Positions 26,301 through 58,859 of a stretch of DNA of 64,000 nt are shown here, piece by piece. Below the pieces are notes generated by a model that was not told the DNA's origin, made no database searches, and was given only the letters and a program-made list of their open reading frames with translations. Within the stretch, counting starts at the first letter, position 1. Each line of letters starts with the position of its first letter. Origin of the DNA: Apostichopus japonicus (lineage: Eukaryota; Echinodermata; Holothuroidea; Aspidochirotida; Stichopodidae). Location: contig NC_092578.1 in assembly GCF_037975245.1 (NCBI RefSeq), forward strand, positions 5,871,001-5,935,000. Direction: 5' to 3'. Made by a program: the position numbers and the translations under genes.

Positions 26301-28966
26301 TTTTGTTGACTTATTTTAGTTTTAAAGAACAATGAATTAACATTTAGGCCTGCACTGAAAGGTATTTAGCCTTAAAGGAGCATTCCAGAGAATTAGCATA
26401 TTCTATAGAACAATATCTTGAAAACCAGAATGGCTATAGAAACATTTTCCAGTACTCAAGATTTCCAATTTTTTCTTGGACTATGACAAGACAAAAATTT
26501 TAAAAACAAGTCATCCTATTAATGGAGCCATAAAGTGAAGCAAAAACAGTAAATTGCATGATGGTAATGAGTTTCATTCGAGGTTGTTAACTGTGTTATG
26601 CTGTGTCACTATAAATACCAAATTATGACACTTTTCTGAGATGGTTTATACCATATTTTTCCTAAATATGTCCTTATACATTTACTCATACAGGTTGTGC
26701 AAACTAAGTAAAATCAATGTAAATTGTGTGGTAGAATACATGTAAAAGTATTAGTACAGCACATGAAAAGAAAGAATAAGAACGAGAGCAACTAATGAAA
26801 CCCTTTTTTAATTGGTTTGTGTCCTCAAATAGTCCCCAACCTTCTGAAAAATACTGTGATGTGTATAAACATATCCAGTACCTTTGATTTCAGCTGATGA
26901 TGCATATTATGTAGACAACTACAAAACCAACCATTTCTTTATGAAAAAAAAAACAAATCTTTCCTGCTCAGGAGAGACCTTTTCTTGCAAAAGTCTGTTA
27001 GTGCCTTTTTAAAATTGCACATTTCAGAACACTTCTGGCGTGAGGCAAGACTCTTACAAGGCACTTTATCTTTACAAGTGGTTATGTTGGATTTCAAATC
27101 AGTTGGTTTTTCATCTTTTTTTTTTGGGGGGGGGGGGGCTTGTTGAGAATGGGAGGCCAGGTTAAATTATGGCAAACTGTAGAATATTTCTGATGGAAAT
27201 AATTGGCAGTTTATTCCTCTTTAAGTGGATATTTGTAATTTGAAATATCCTGAAGAATTCGGCTCATATATCAAGATTTCTACTCTCCTTTTTATCACAT
27301 TTGAAGTAACTCCAAGGTCTTCCATTTCAACTGCGAAAAAGGTTTTCACTTTGAAATGTGATTGTAGTTGTAACACTTTGTAAAAATTGAGATCGGGGAC
27401 TGTGTGAAAGTTTCGGTGAGGTTTGGTGTGCATGACCAGTCTAAGCTATAAATTGCAAACCATTAGGTGAGAGGTGAGAGTTTGGCTGTCTGATTAAATG
27501 GATCGGAGAATGGTGCTCAGTGATTCGTTACTGTTGATGATAAATTTATATTCTCCAGAGAGTTAAATTGGTGCAAGAATGTCACTCTCTCTTTCTCATA
27601 GCTGGGATCCACAGTAGTAAGAAGAGAAACACTAGGACTAATTGGGATGTATCTCAGCCTTGGGTACCCAATCATTAAAGAGACCCCACAATTGGTTTGT
27701 TGAAAATCTGTACAGAACACATTTAGCAGAGTGTCTGCAGACTGTGCTACAAGAGGTCACAGATTACTGAGACAAGCAAGCCAGTTTTTATGCCGGTCTA
27801 TGGCAACCCACTACGTCTGATATTTCTATCTGATAGGCGAGAGTACACTTCTAATCGTCTATTGCTTCTCAAAAACTTGTCTTAAATGTTGACTGCAAAT
27901 TTTTTGTGGGGATGGGGTGGGGTAGGTGTCTGGGGATGGGGTTGGGGGTGGTGAAGGCAAATTGGGTGTGTATTGGGGAGGGGCTGATGGGAAGGTCTGA
28001 GTGTAATTATTCACTATAATAGGTTAAGTGTTTAACAATAAGGATCTCAAAAGCATCCAAAGATATGTGATCTTGACTATTGAAAGCATTATAAATGGCC
28101 ATATGGAATTTGTTTGGACCAACGCCTACTTGTGTTCATACAAAAGTTTGCTGGAGTATAAAACTAAGGACGCCCCTATCACTGTGTGCTGTATTATTAT
28201 CATGTGATCAGTTCACTTTCTGTGTTTGTTTGCTTTGCAATCTTTTCAGTAAACGTACATATTAAACCCATATGAACCTGTCACAAGTGTATATTACAAC
28301 TGTCATGTCATTGTGGTAATCAAACTCAGAATCTTGTTTTAATGTTTCCATCCACATTGAAGTTTAATCTCTCTCAGACTTCAATTTCTTCAAGGTCTTT
28401 TGAACAAACGTGCATCATGAAATTAAAAAAAAACACCAACTGAGGAATTACTGCACTGCCTTCAGGGAAACTTGAGACGTTAACCTAAAATTTGCTATTT
28501 GTCAAAATTAACATATAAATAAACGATACTGGATGTAGTTTCATAGTCACAGGAATTAACAGATTTGTGGTGCCACAGTAGTCTGAGCTTAAGAAGAGAA
28601 TATCCACTTTGGGGATAAATAATTCTGCACAAGTTATTGCTTCAGGCTGTTGTGAATGTCTGATGGTGCTTCATCAATACCATTACCAGGATTAACAATG
28701 TCACCAACAAAATATAGGCCTATATATTATCATCCTGAAAGTCTCATCAAGAATTTAATTTAATTTTTAATAAATCATCCTTTCCTCGTTAGGTATGTAC
28801 TTCCTGTTGCGAAGGGACTCTCTGCAATCTTGGTGTGCCGACCAACCTATCCACCGCCATTTTTACGACCATCACACCATACAACCATGCGGCCGCACAG
28901 TCTGGGAATAACTATCTGATCTTGTTGGTGCTCCTCTCTGTTGCATATGTCTTCAGGATTTTATGA
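17247..28966 (+). CDS. LYPD6: LYPD6/LYPD6B-like Ly6/uPAR-domain GPI-anchored protein (4 coding exons)
   Basis: Coding exons 17247-17358, 24146-24244, 25724-25869 and 28793-28966 join in frame through AG/GT sites (phases 1, 1, 0) to give 176 residues; human LYPD6 is about 171. Residues 1-25 form a signal peptide with a hydrophobic core (LIFTIFLLHLAMV). Residues 45-131 are one LU three-finger domain with 12 cysteines, opening KCYTC and closing KVCTSCCEGTLCN, the hallmark of the LYPD6 subfamily. Sequons occur at N82 (NHT) and N137 (NLS). Residues 160-173 are a hydrophobic tail after a small-residue stretch (AAAQSGNN), as expected for GPI attachment. In vertebrates LYPD6 is a cell-surface protein that promotes Wnt/beta-catenin signalling through LRP6 and modulates nicotinic acetylcholine receptors; the role here is inferred. 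An in-frame ATG at 17205 would add 14 residues, but the 17247 start puts the signal peptide at the N-terminus. LYPD6 and LYPD6B cannot be told apart from this alone. Confidence 0.9.
17359..24145 (+). other. LYPD6: LYPD6-like intron 1
   Basis: 6.8-kb phase-1 intron. Holds homopolymer tracts, the 20.2-kb duplication, a 22-bp triplicated GACAAGTATGAAATCCYCT motif near 21300, a CpG-richer block at about 22120-22620, and a (GT)n run at about 23995 just before exon 2. Confidence 0.8.
20205..20755. repeat. diverged tandem duplication in LYPD6-like intron 1
   Basis: Unit 1 (about 20205-20446) and unit 2 (about 20447-20755) share GAGAGAGA, AATATTAGGAAATG, GACTGATTAAATGTAGAAAG, CCTTGTGTGCTCTG and ATCACAGAACAGTCTCTT in the same order. 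Unit 2 has an extra internal copy of the GCACATTTGTTACA block. Confidence 0.85.
24146..24244 (+). CDS. LYPD6: LYPD6-like exon 2: first LU finger
   Basis: Acceptor CTCTCTTTCCAG and donor GTAATC. It encodes ATPFPDAIKCYTCEEK through AFCPE, carrying cysteines 1-4 of the LU domain. The TPFPDAIKC stretch parallels the TPYPGGFKC stretch of human LYPD6 (recalled). Confidence 0.9.
24245..25723 (+). other. LYPD6: LYPD6-like intron 2
   Basis: 1.5-kb phase-1 intron with no repeat element recognised. The ORF at 25116-25325 has no family resemblance. Confidence 0.8.
25724..25869 (+). CDS. LYPD6: LYPD6-like exon 3: central LU fingers
   Basis: Acceptor TTTTTTCCAG and donor GTAATT. It encodes TKYCYTRHHMNHT, VTKKC and GINHK, with cysteines 5-8. 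KYCYT and VTKKC match the RYCYT and VTKRC of vertebrate LYPD6. The three residues aligned with vertebrate N-x-I read E-S-Y (see findings). Confidence 0.92.
25870..28792 (+). other. LYPD6: LYPD6-like intron 3
   Basis: 2.9-kb phase-0 intron. Contains a poly-T/poly-G junction at about 27115-27138 and the G-rich tract; no coding content seen. Confidence 0.8.
27900..27995 (+). repeat. G-rich tract with many GGGG runs
   Basis: At least eight runs of four or more G within about 95 bases (GTGGGGATGGGGTGGGG and onward), in LYPD6-like intron 3. Could form G-quadruplexes in the transcript; no gene-like content. Confidence 0.6.
28793..28966 (+). CDS. LYPD6: LYPD6-like exon 4: last LU cysteines, GPI tail, stop
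   Basis: Acceptor TTCCTCGTTAG. It starts VCTSCCEGTLCN, the most conserved LYPD6 signature, continues with a Ser/Thr-rich stalk (STAIFTTIT), and ends in the hydrophobic segment LILLVLLSVAYVF and a TGA stop. Only three residues follow that segment, as GPI signals usually show. Confidence 0.92.
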   Translation, partial: VCTSCCEGTLCNLGVPTNLSTAIFTTITPYNHAAAQSGNNYLILLVLLSVAYVFRIL

Positions 28967-29627
28967 TCTTAAAAAATGTGCAAAAAAGAAAATCAAAGCA
29001 AATATGGTACTTACATTAATATTCATTATGTGTTCAATCTCTAAGCTGTATACAATTTTTGTGTTGTTACTATTGTGTAGTAAATAATCACATGATCATA
29101 ACGATATAGTCATTTGCCAAAGTTTCAAGATGGCCTTTTTGCAGAGATCTAGCAATGAAAGATGAAATATGAAAATGAAATAAAATGAAAATGAAATGAA
29201 ATGAAAGATGAAAATATTCCCTGTGGGTGTGCAAAGTGGTCTAAAACATAATTCAGCTCTCTTGCGTGGGTAGATAGATGTATTGACCTTTCTGTTCATA
29301 ACTCTACCAATTAGGTTCTAGGCTGTGGTACTTATTTCAGGCAGTCACTAGCATCCCCAGATACTGTCTGTCTCTCGCCCTCCTCCCTCTCAAGAACCGT
29401 CTCCGTCTCCTTAGCAGACAGAGCGATTCAAAGGACTTGTTTAGTAAATACCCTTGAGTCATTCGTTCTCCACTGACAGTAGTTGAATCAGTGACTGTGC
29501 AGAGTCCATCCAATGAGTGTTCACTGTGTAGTCTTACATTATGTTTTCCATACTACCTACTATGGGCAAGGCATGTTCCTAACACATGGGTGTGACTTAT
29601 ATTTTCAAATGACCTAAATATGTGAAC
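28967..29627 (+). other. probable 3'UTR and flank of the LYPD6-like gene
   Basis: AT-rich non-coding sequence after the stop. An AATAAA hexamer lies in a (GAAAT)-type low-complexity tract near 29178 and could be a polyadenylation signal, though its setting makes chance likely. No ORF or RNA gene is visible before the U2-like repeat. Confidence 0.4.
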
Positions 29628-29816
29628 ATCGCTTCTCGGCCTTTTGGCTAAGATCATGTGTAGTATCTCTTCCCTTTCGAGGGGAATGGTGATACACACC
29701 CGACGATGATCACACAGTCTCAATGCAAGGGGACTGGGGTTGAGAGCGGATCAGTCGTTCGGTTGTTTGGTTTATGTGCCCAGGTTCTTTCCTGGGTGAC
29801 ATTTCTTAAAAAGTAT
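29628..29816 (+). mobile_element. repeat with a U2 snRNA 5' head, copy 1
   Basis: The first 41 bases (ATCGCTTCTCGGCCTTTTGG and so on to GTAGTATCT) equal the conserved 5' end of U2 snRNA apart from one A-to-T change after GATC. The rest does not match U2: no Sm site and no stem-loop III/IV. The 3' part (GGGACTGGG, TCAGTCGTTCG, GTGCCCAGGTTCTTTCC, TTCTTAAAAAGTA) recurs near 59.6 kb, so it is a dispersed repeat rather than a U2 gene. Confidence 0.7.
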
Positions 29817-32800
29817 ATTTGAACATAACATAATGTTTCTGTCTGAACATTTTATTCACTCGTTCTCTGCAAATGGGCCAAAATTTTGGCCAAATAAGTA
29901 CAAAGTCAAGATTGTGTGATTATTAATTACACAATTAGTACCAAAACAAAGTTAGTTCATGTTTATAATGGAATGCAAAAATGAAGCATTAAAGAAATTA
30001 TGTAATTTCATCATATTTGGTTTGATAGAAAAACGAGATTCAGTAAAAGAATGGTAGATAGTGTCTATATAATTTTGATCCGGAGATTTAGGGATATTAT
30101 GTATAAAGTGTACATTTACATAGCATGGGTTTTTATAGCAATGTATATAGATCTGTTGGTGTATATCAAGTGAAATTTTTTTAGATGTAGCAATTTATTC
30201 AAGTGGTGTACAATGTTTATTGTATTTAATCATGATATTTGTTTAGCTTTTATATGTGCTATAATACAAGAGTGTCTGATAACAATGATTTGTGCTTCTT
30301 CAATGTGCATGTTATAGTAGTTTCTTATCTTGCAAGCCATTTCATCATGAATGACCCACAAACTTTGAGATTTTAGTTCAGATCAAGTTTTAAGTTACTC
30401 TGCAATTCCTTCAAGTTGTTGAAGGATGTTTCAAAATATTGAGAATTTTAAAGGCAAACCTTGAAAGTTAATGCTTTGTTTTCCTGAATAATTTTGACAA
30501 ATTCCCCATATAATGTGTCTTTTTCCTATAGCAGACCCAGGGAGATGCTACTCTAATGTTAGAGTAGCAGCTCCCTGGTAGACATCAAGTTGGTGTTGTT
30601 CACATCACATGTCATTTGATGTGGCATTGTTCATCATCAATCAGCTATGCTGGGTTCCTAAACAATGAGTTTAAGAGTTGTTTGGGAGTATGGGCAATAA
30701 ATTGTTTTCTATTAAAGACAAAGGACGACTTTAGGGATTTAGTGAAAACTATGGTAAAACAAAGTAATATTCAACTTTCAACTTATTCAACTTATTCAAC
30801 TTAATTCAACAATATTCAACTTAAAATATTGGCATGTTCTGGTAGAAAATCCATATGCTGATACTTAGAAGTTATAAGCTCTGTAGTTTGTTTACATACA
30901 CCTAGTTCACTTACATACTAGTTTTATAACAATAACTCTGTGTGGGATGTTTTTGTTGGCAATAGAGCCTCTTGCTAAATTCTCATTCAAGAGTCATGGC
31001 AAATACTAATAGGAATACATTACAAAAATGATGAGCAAAAAGAATAAAGTATAACTTTGAAATATTTGTTTGTTCTGGTAGAAAATAAACACTGTGATTC
31101 TGCGGGGAAAAAAATTAGATATAAACAATATGAAAGCAAATTAAGCTCTCAGCCCTCTCTCTTCGCCTCTCAATCTCTCAGTCACTCTGACTCACTTGTT
31201 CGTAATCAGTCATTATTTTGTTTACACGTGAAGTCTTTAATTCCTTTTCATAATTTTTCACATTGTAACATCATTAGGAGGTATTCATTCCATTGTTGTG
31301 TAATGTGAAACCAGAATATACAGTCATCAGTATATTGCCACCAGATCATTCCAAGGCATCTTGAAGAACCATAAACGAGATTAAGTCATATTTCATGCAG
31401 TTCGGGCAAATGCTCTGACGATAGACGTAATAGATGTGTTTGAAGTTTGAACACGCCTGAAGATTATTTTGAAATTGATTATCGTAATTTGGGGGCCATA
31501 TTAAAGACCTCTCCAATTACGAGCTTCAAGATGCTCTCTGGCTGGGTAAACGGTTCATAATTTCCGTGGCAAAAGATCGTCCGAGAAGTGAAAAAAATCA
31601 TAGGTGGGAATAATAGTACATGAAAAGTGGGGAAAAATTTTGTGAATTCTGCACGAGATACAATGGGATATAGAATATGCAAATTTCTCACTGACAGTGA
31701 TAAAAGTTATGAGTATGCTTTGCAGTTTTTTTCTTTGATAATTGCATCAAAGACAAGCTAATGGTTTTATCACTTGACGATAATAATAAACTGCAAAATG
31801 GCATACACAAGCTCAATTATAAATATGAATCAGTTTATAATTCTGAAACTAAAGACAAAGAGGCTTTTTACAGAAATCTGTAAATTTTTTTTTTTTAAAG
31901 ATTTCAAGTAAATTCAGTCTATATTCTTTGGATATATTTGGGAAACAGACATATCATAACTACCTTTGATATAAGTTGGAAAGTTAGATTTTTATTGGTC
32001 CCCAAAGTTCATCAGTATTTCTACAGTCTCGGGCACAGGGACACACGTATTGTGCCCATCCTTATATTGTTGGTACCCTTCCCATTTGAAATTATTGGTG
32101 CTCTTTCAACTCAGAAATTCCTGGCTACAGGCTTGAGTATTGGTCTGAAAATTTAGCATACTTAAGTTGCAAAAACATTTTGATCTGGATGGTCTGACTG
32201 TCCAATTTATTCCCAGACTTTTAATTAGAGAGTTTTAATGAGTCAACAAGCTGTCTCAATCCATAAGAATTCTATGAGGTTGGTGGTAAAAAAATGGTTG
32301 GTGAACTTTTGAGCATCAGTGACCATTTTATGACCTATTGGCATATTTTGGAGGCAATATTGATGACCTTTTATGTCAATGGCTTTACTATAACATCATG
32401 TACAGCGATTTTTGTGTTGATATAGAGTCCGTTTACATATAGACTCACACAGTTCATACTGCTTGAGCCAGGAAAATGATGTATGCAAAACCAATGCAGC
32501 AAAAATATGTAATTATGACAGAGAGAGAGAAATTACTTACTAAGACTTTTTTTGCTCTTTCCCCCTAATGGTACCTTTTTAAGTTTCAACACTGGTACTG
32601 GGATCCTAAAGAGCAGTACTCAGATTCTTAGTACTCGGAACCTCAAGTATTCAGATAAAAGCATGTGACTACAACACTGGATACTTCCATATTAAAGGGA
32701 TTGAATACCATTATGTATTGTGTAAAAAAAAATTGTTGGAATCCTTATGAAATGTTCGTGAAGTTTGTCCTATTGACAAAATACAGTTCTTGAATACTGT

Positions 32801-32925
32801 TGCAAAAAGACATTGTTAATAAATTATATAACAGAAGGTAAATAATCATGGAAAGAGAAATTAGATCTGTTTTTCTGTTATCTTTTGGTATCTTATCGGA
32901 AATGAAGGATAGTTTACTGAGCCCC
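29817..32925. other. intergenic, between convergent genes
   Basis: AT-rich. Apart from the hairpin at 30537-30578 and a TTCAACTTA microsatellite near 30775, nothing was recognised. Confidence 0.5.
30537..30578. repeat. 42-bp hairpin with near-perfect arms
   Basis: CCAGGGAG-AT-GCTACTCTAA, a 2-base centre TG, then TTAGAGTAGC-AG-CTCCCTGG: 18 paired positions with a single 2x2 internal mismatch. Its right arm AGTAGCAGCTCCCTG also occurs alone near 19204. Could be a MITE end or a small-RNA hairpin. Confidence 0.6.
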
Positions 32926-34012
32926 GAAGGGGAATTTTTATTCCTTGGATTATCTAACCATTTAGCTTCACATGTCAATCTTACTTTTCAGTTTTAGTTT
33001 TCCTTGTTGATGTGTATCAAGGGAATCAGTGTTATAGTTACTATTGTATGGAATATTTATGTGAGTGAGCAGTTTGTACTTTATATACGTATGTGGTTGC
33101 TATCATATCACATGATGTCACATGATGATCTGATCTTCAGTTACTACAAATTGCTCAACAGTTTATAAGGAGTTAATAAAGTCACGTTATATGATAAATG
33201 ACACTTGTGTATGAAAATGGTGTGTCTTTGTCAGGTCGGGCCCTACCATGTCCCAAACCCTTATTTATCGGTACCGTGACTGAGGTGAATTTTCATTCCT
33301 TGGAACAACTACCCATTTAGCTTCCCATATGTCAATCTTACTTTTCAGCTTTGCTGTAGATCTGTACCAATGGAATGAGGGATTACAGCTGGCGATTGCA
33401 TTGAATATTTATGTGAGCAGGCAGTTTGTATGTTATGTGGTTAATACCACATTGTAGTTTATAAGTAGTCACATGATAGGAGGATTACCATCCCTTGTGT
33501 CCATGGGGGTAGGAAGCTTCCAAAATGTTGGGGGGGACACAACATCAGAGGGGCACTTTCTCATTCCACAACCACCGATCGTTATGCTATAAACTGATAC
33601 ACACCGGCCATATCACTTAAATATATATAGTGTTAGCATGCTATCAATACTATTATGGTGCACTGCAACATTGATTTTTTTATTTATTGAGATTGTTTAC
33701 TGTTAACCGTGCTACAAAAAGATATGGGATGCCATTTTAAAATAGCATGTGCACACTAAAAATAACCTTTAAAATAAATATTAAAATTAACAAAGGCTTA
33801 AGATATCCAAAAGACAGTTCTTCATCAAAGGGGCACATTTTTTTTGCCAGTAGTGCACATTTGCTATTTTGGAAAAAGTGGGGGCGGGGCACATGCCCCC
33901 TCCCCCCGTCTCCTACCCCCTGCTTGTGCCAGAGTCTGCATGATGGTAGCAGTGGTTGACAAACCAGGTCGGGCCCTGAGGACTACCATATCTCAAACAT
34001 TTACTGGGGTCT
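32926..34012. repeat. degenerate direct duplications around MITE A
   Basis: Block 32926-33083 recurs at 33287-33441 (CATTTAGCTTC, GTCAATCTTACTTTTCAG, AATATTTATGTGAG). Block 33233-33275 recurs at 33964-34006 (AGGTCGGGCCCT...TACCAT...CTCAAAC...TTA). MITE A lies between the later copies. Confidence 0.7.
33502..33922. mobile_element. non-autonomous hAT-like element (MITE) A
   Basis: Ends CATGGGGGTAGGA and TCCTACCCCCTG form imperfect terminal inverted repeats. They are flanked by 8-bp direct repeats CTTGTGTC / CTTGTGCC (one mismatch). An 8-bp duplication and short TIRs are typical of hAT elements. No transposase is encoded. Confidence 0.65.
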
Positions 34013-35339
34013 GCAGTTTTCCTCTAGTATATTCCCCTGGGCCTCCTGATTAACTCTGGTCCATCCTACCCTCTTGTTTTTCAGGCCTAGACAGTGAGAT
34101 AAACAAAGGAATGCCATAAGCAAAGCACTTGTACAAAATAATTCCATTCCCAGTTAATAGACAATTCAAAGCTATCAGGGTTGAATGGCAAAAAAAGTGA
34201 AAGGTGCTTGTTGGGTAAACGTTTCTAGTATTATAGTACAACTTGTAAATTTAAGAGACAATGGGTGTGAAACAACAGCAAGCTATAGTAGGGTTGACTG
34301 AAGGTTTGAAAGTGAGGTTGGAAATAATTTTACCTATCCTGTGTATTGATAGGATGTTAGAAGTAAAGGTTTTACAGCAAGTGGCACATTTATGATAATA
34401 ATTTAAGCCTGAGCATAAACTATTAATGATAAGTTTCTTGGCCATGTAAGCCTCCTGTTAACTGACTGCCACCTCATCCACTAACACTATTGAAAACAAA
34501 GGAATGTATTTTTTAACATTTATATGTGAAATCTCCTTAAAAGAACAGTAAAAATGTCTTGAAATTAATCACATGATGAACTCAGAGAAAAAAATAGTCA
34601 TTTTCAGAATAAATAGCCAAACATTAAGAAAAGAAATGGTCTTCTTGTTCCCCTATCTACATGGATACTTCTACTTTTTAGCTGCCTTATTAGCTTTCCC
34701 TAACATTTTTCTACAAATCACACTTAAAAACAAATCCAGACAGGTTTATCTTTTTTTCATCCCTTTTTTATTATTATGATTATTATAATATTATTCAATC
34801 AAAACTTCACCTCTTCAATTATATATATATTTGGAAAAAAAGACATAAATCAAATTGAATCAGATATCCACCAGATTAAGATCCCAAATGATAATAATAA
34901 GAAAGTCTTTATGAATGTGAAAAAGTAAAACAAATCGACTCTTAATATTTTTCTTAAATTCATTTTAGTACTTTGATCATATTTATTTGCACAATAATTA
35001 CATGATTGAAATGGACTTTGGAAGTCAGAATTTTGGCCAAAATTATGTGTATCGAAATGACATGGTTATGAATTTTGGCACGATTTTTACGTTACGTTTA
35101 TGGTGGCACTCCTTGGTTCGAATAAAGAAACAACTATATAAGGAAAAAATATTCCAAACTACAATTTTAGCAAAGATGGATACAAGTAACGGATTGTCAA
35201 GATTCAAATTCTATTATATTTATTGATTTCTTTATTTCATTTACAAAATCACACCTGTGAGGTGTATAACCAGCAGGTTACTTGAGCTGGGACAACTAAA
35301 GAATATTATGTTTTGATATTTTTGCAGTCTTTGTAAGAT
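34013..35339. other. intergenic, nothing recognised
   Basis: AT-rich with only short chance ORFs; a (TA)n stretch at about 34820. Confidence 0.5.
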
Positions 35340-36835
35340 TGTGAATCAACAGTTCATATTTTCAAATCTTGCGATAAGGCAATATGGGAATTCAATATTT
35401 ACTTTTGACAGGACCAAAGGAATATTGTTTTTTGCAAGTTCAAACATTGACAAATTCTGGAAATACTGCTTTATGATAACATGTATGAGACATTACCCTA
35501 CTTTCCTCTACACCTCTTTACCCTCCTTCACCCTACAAATGCACACACCTGCATACAAGCACTTTGAATATCTCAATTATTTGGTACAGATCTCATAGAT
35601 AACACCCCTGGAATTTCACAGGTTTACATTAATCTCATTATCCCAAAAGTTCTTAAGCACTTTGTCACACCACAGGGATTTTAATGCTAAAGGTTCTATC
35701 AATGAATACATGGCTGACATTCTGGGAGAGACATTATGTCTTACAATAGGATGCAGGGAATTTTATATTCTCTTCCTTATCTCCACACCCCCTCTCCCCT
35801 CCCTCACCCTACAAACACACTTTCAATACCATCACTGTTTTGTGCAGAATTCAAGCCTGGCATTCTCAGTGAGTCTGGGAAACAACATATCTTTTACAAG
35901 AGAATGCAGGAAATTTGATATTCCCTTCCTTATCTCCACACCCCCTCTCCCATCCCTCACCCCACAAACACACTTTTAATACCATCACTGTTCTGTGCAG
36001 AATTCAAGCCTGACATTCTGAGAGAGAATAAGGAACCATTATGTCTTACAAGAGAATGCAACAGAATTTGATAATCCCTTCCTTATCTCCACACCCCCTC
36101 TCCCTCCCTCACCCCACAAACACACTTTTAATACCATCACTGTTCTGTGCAGAATTCAAGCCTGACATTCTGAGAGAGAATAAGGAACAATTATGTCTTA
36201 CAAGAGAATGCAACAGAATTTGATAATCCCTTCCTTATCTCCACACCCCCTCTCCCTCCCTCACCCCACAAACACACTTTTAATACCATCACTGTTTTGT
36301 GCAGAATTCAAGCCTGGCATTCTCAGTGAGTCTGGGAAACAACATATCTTTTACAAGAGAATGCAGGAAATTTGATATTCCCTTCCTTATCTCCACACCC
36401 CCTCTCCCATCCCTCACCCCACAAACACACTTTTAATACCATCACTGTTCTGTGCAGAATTCAAGCCTGACATTCTGAGAGAGAATAAGGAACCATTATG
36501 TCTTACAAGAGAATGCAACAGAATTTGATAATCCCTTCCTTATCTCCACACCCCCTCTCCCTCCCTCACCCCACAAACACACTTTTAATACCATCACTGT
36601 TCTGTGCAGAATTCAAGCCTGACATTCTGAGAGAGAATAAGGAACAATTATGTCTTACAAGAGAATGCAACAGAATTTGATAATCCCTTCCTTATCCCCA
36701 CACCCCCTCTCCCATCCCTCACCCCACAAACACACTTCTAATACCATCACTGTTCTGTGCAGAATTCAAGCCTGACATTCTGAGAGAGACCAATGGAACC
36801 TTATGCCTCACATGAAAATGCAGGAAATTTGGTCA
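35340..36835. repeat. 152-bp satellite array with trimeric higher-order structure
   Basis: About seven clear units start near 35735, 35887, 36039, 36191, 36345, 36497 and 36649, with decayed units on both sides. Each holds CCTTCCTTATCTCCACACCC, CACAAACACACTTTTAATAC and GTGCAGAATTCAAGCCTG. The units at 35887/36039/36191 pair with those at 36345/36497/36649 by shared variants. The 60-residue ORFs here are by-products of the repeat. Confidence 0.92.
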
Positions 36836-37893
36836 TTTCAATCAATCAATTAGTATGTTTCCATGTGTTTATGATGACCCATAACTTGGTTGATATACAA
36901 ACCTAACTGTCGTCTTGAGTTTGCAAGACAGAAGTCTTTGTAATGAGTAAGTCTCTCATAGATCTTACTGTGGGAGATACCAGGGTTCCAGAATTCAAGT
37001 TAGCATAAAATATTGCAATAAATAAAGAAAACCATTCAAGATGACAGCATATGTGCCTTGATGAAGTCATGTTTAGAGTTAATCCCAAGTCTTTAGACTT
37101 ACTCAAGTCTTCAGTGTTTAATGGGACATTTAAAATCTCCTAAAAGGACAAAGACTTTTTTCTTCGCTGTTTTGAGAATTTCTTAATCACAAGTACCTCC
37201 ATCACACAGACCAATGATAACGGTTGGGTTAGATCCTCCACTTAAGTGACTGTTTCGACTAAATTGTTTCCCCAGAGGTTAAATTACTAACTACAATGAG
37301 AAAGCACAAGACTACATCATTGGTACCTGGACCACATTGTACATCAAATGCACCTGTTTGCACTCAAGCTCCAAATTTACCACACCTACCAAATGCTAAC
37401 CCAAAATGAGATTACACTTGATAAAATTAGGACACCCCCTGGATATTTTCACGAAATGAACATTAATAGGAGAGGAGGTAGATTTGAGACAGTGGGGCCA
37501 CCAGTCAAATGTTCAGTGCTGTATTAAGTGCTGGCTGTGGTGACATTTTGCCCGCATGAAAATCATTGCCCTGAACATTATTGGAGGACCATGGCTCTAG
37601 GGTCCCCCCCGGTGTCAGATGGGACCCTGTATTCCATTACAAAATTATTGTCCATACTTCACCACAGAAGGATTAACTGCATTCAGTAATCAAATCTTTT
37701 AAAAAAAAGTCAACTTTTCTTCCCCTATTTTGAATTCAAATTGACTAACCAGAGTTAACAGTTTGTAAGATTTTAATATCAAAATATTATCAGAAAATTG
37801 TAACCAAAAATAAAGTTTCCGAGACCTATGGAAGACCAAGCATAGTCCAACAGAATCGCAGATTTTTTTGGAGACAGCTGTTATGTTTGATGT
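36836..37893 (-). other. downstream flank of CAPN7
   Basis: Should hold the CAPN7 3'UTR. I found no clear AATAAA on the minus strand close to the stop, so the cleavage site is unplaced. Confidence 0.4.

Positions 37894-58859
<20,966 letters not shown>

Noticed and set aside
29628-29816. functional U2 snRNA gene
   Set aside because: The sequence leaves U2 after about 41 bases, has no Sm site or 3' stem-loops, and its tail recurs as a dispersed repeat.
35662-36680. repeated 60-codon ORFs resembling a repeat protein
   Set aside because: They follow the 152-bp satellite, whose length is not a multiple of three, and have no coding signature.
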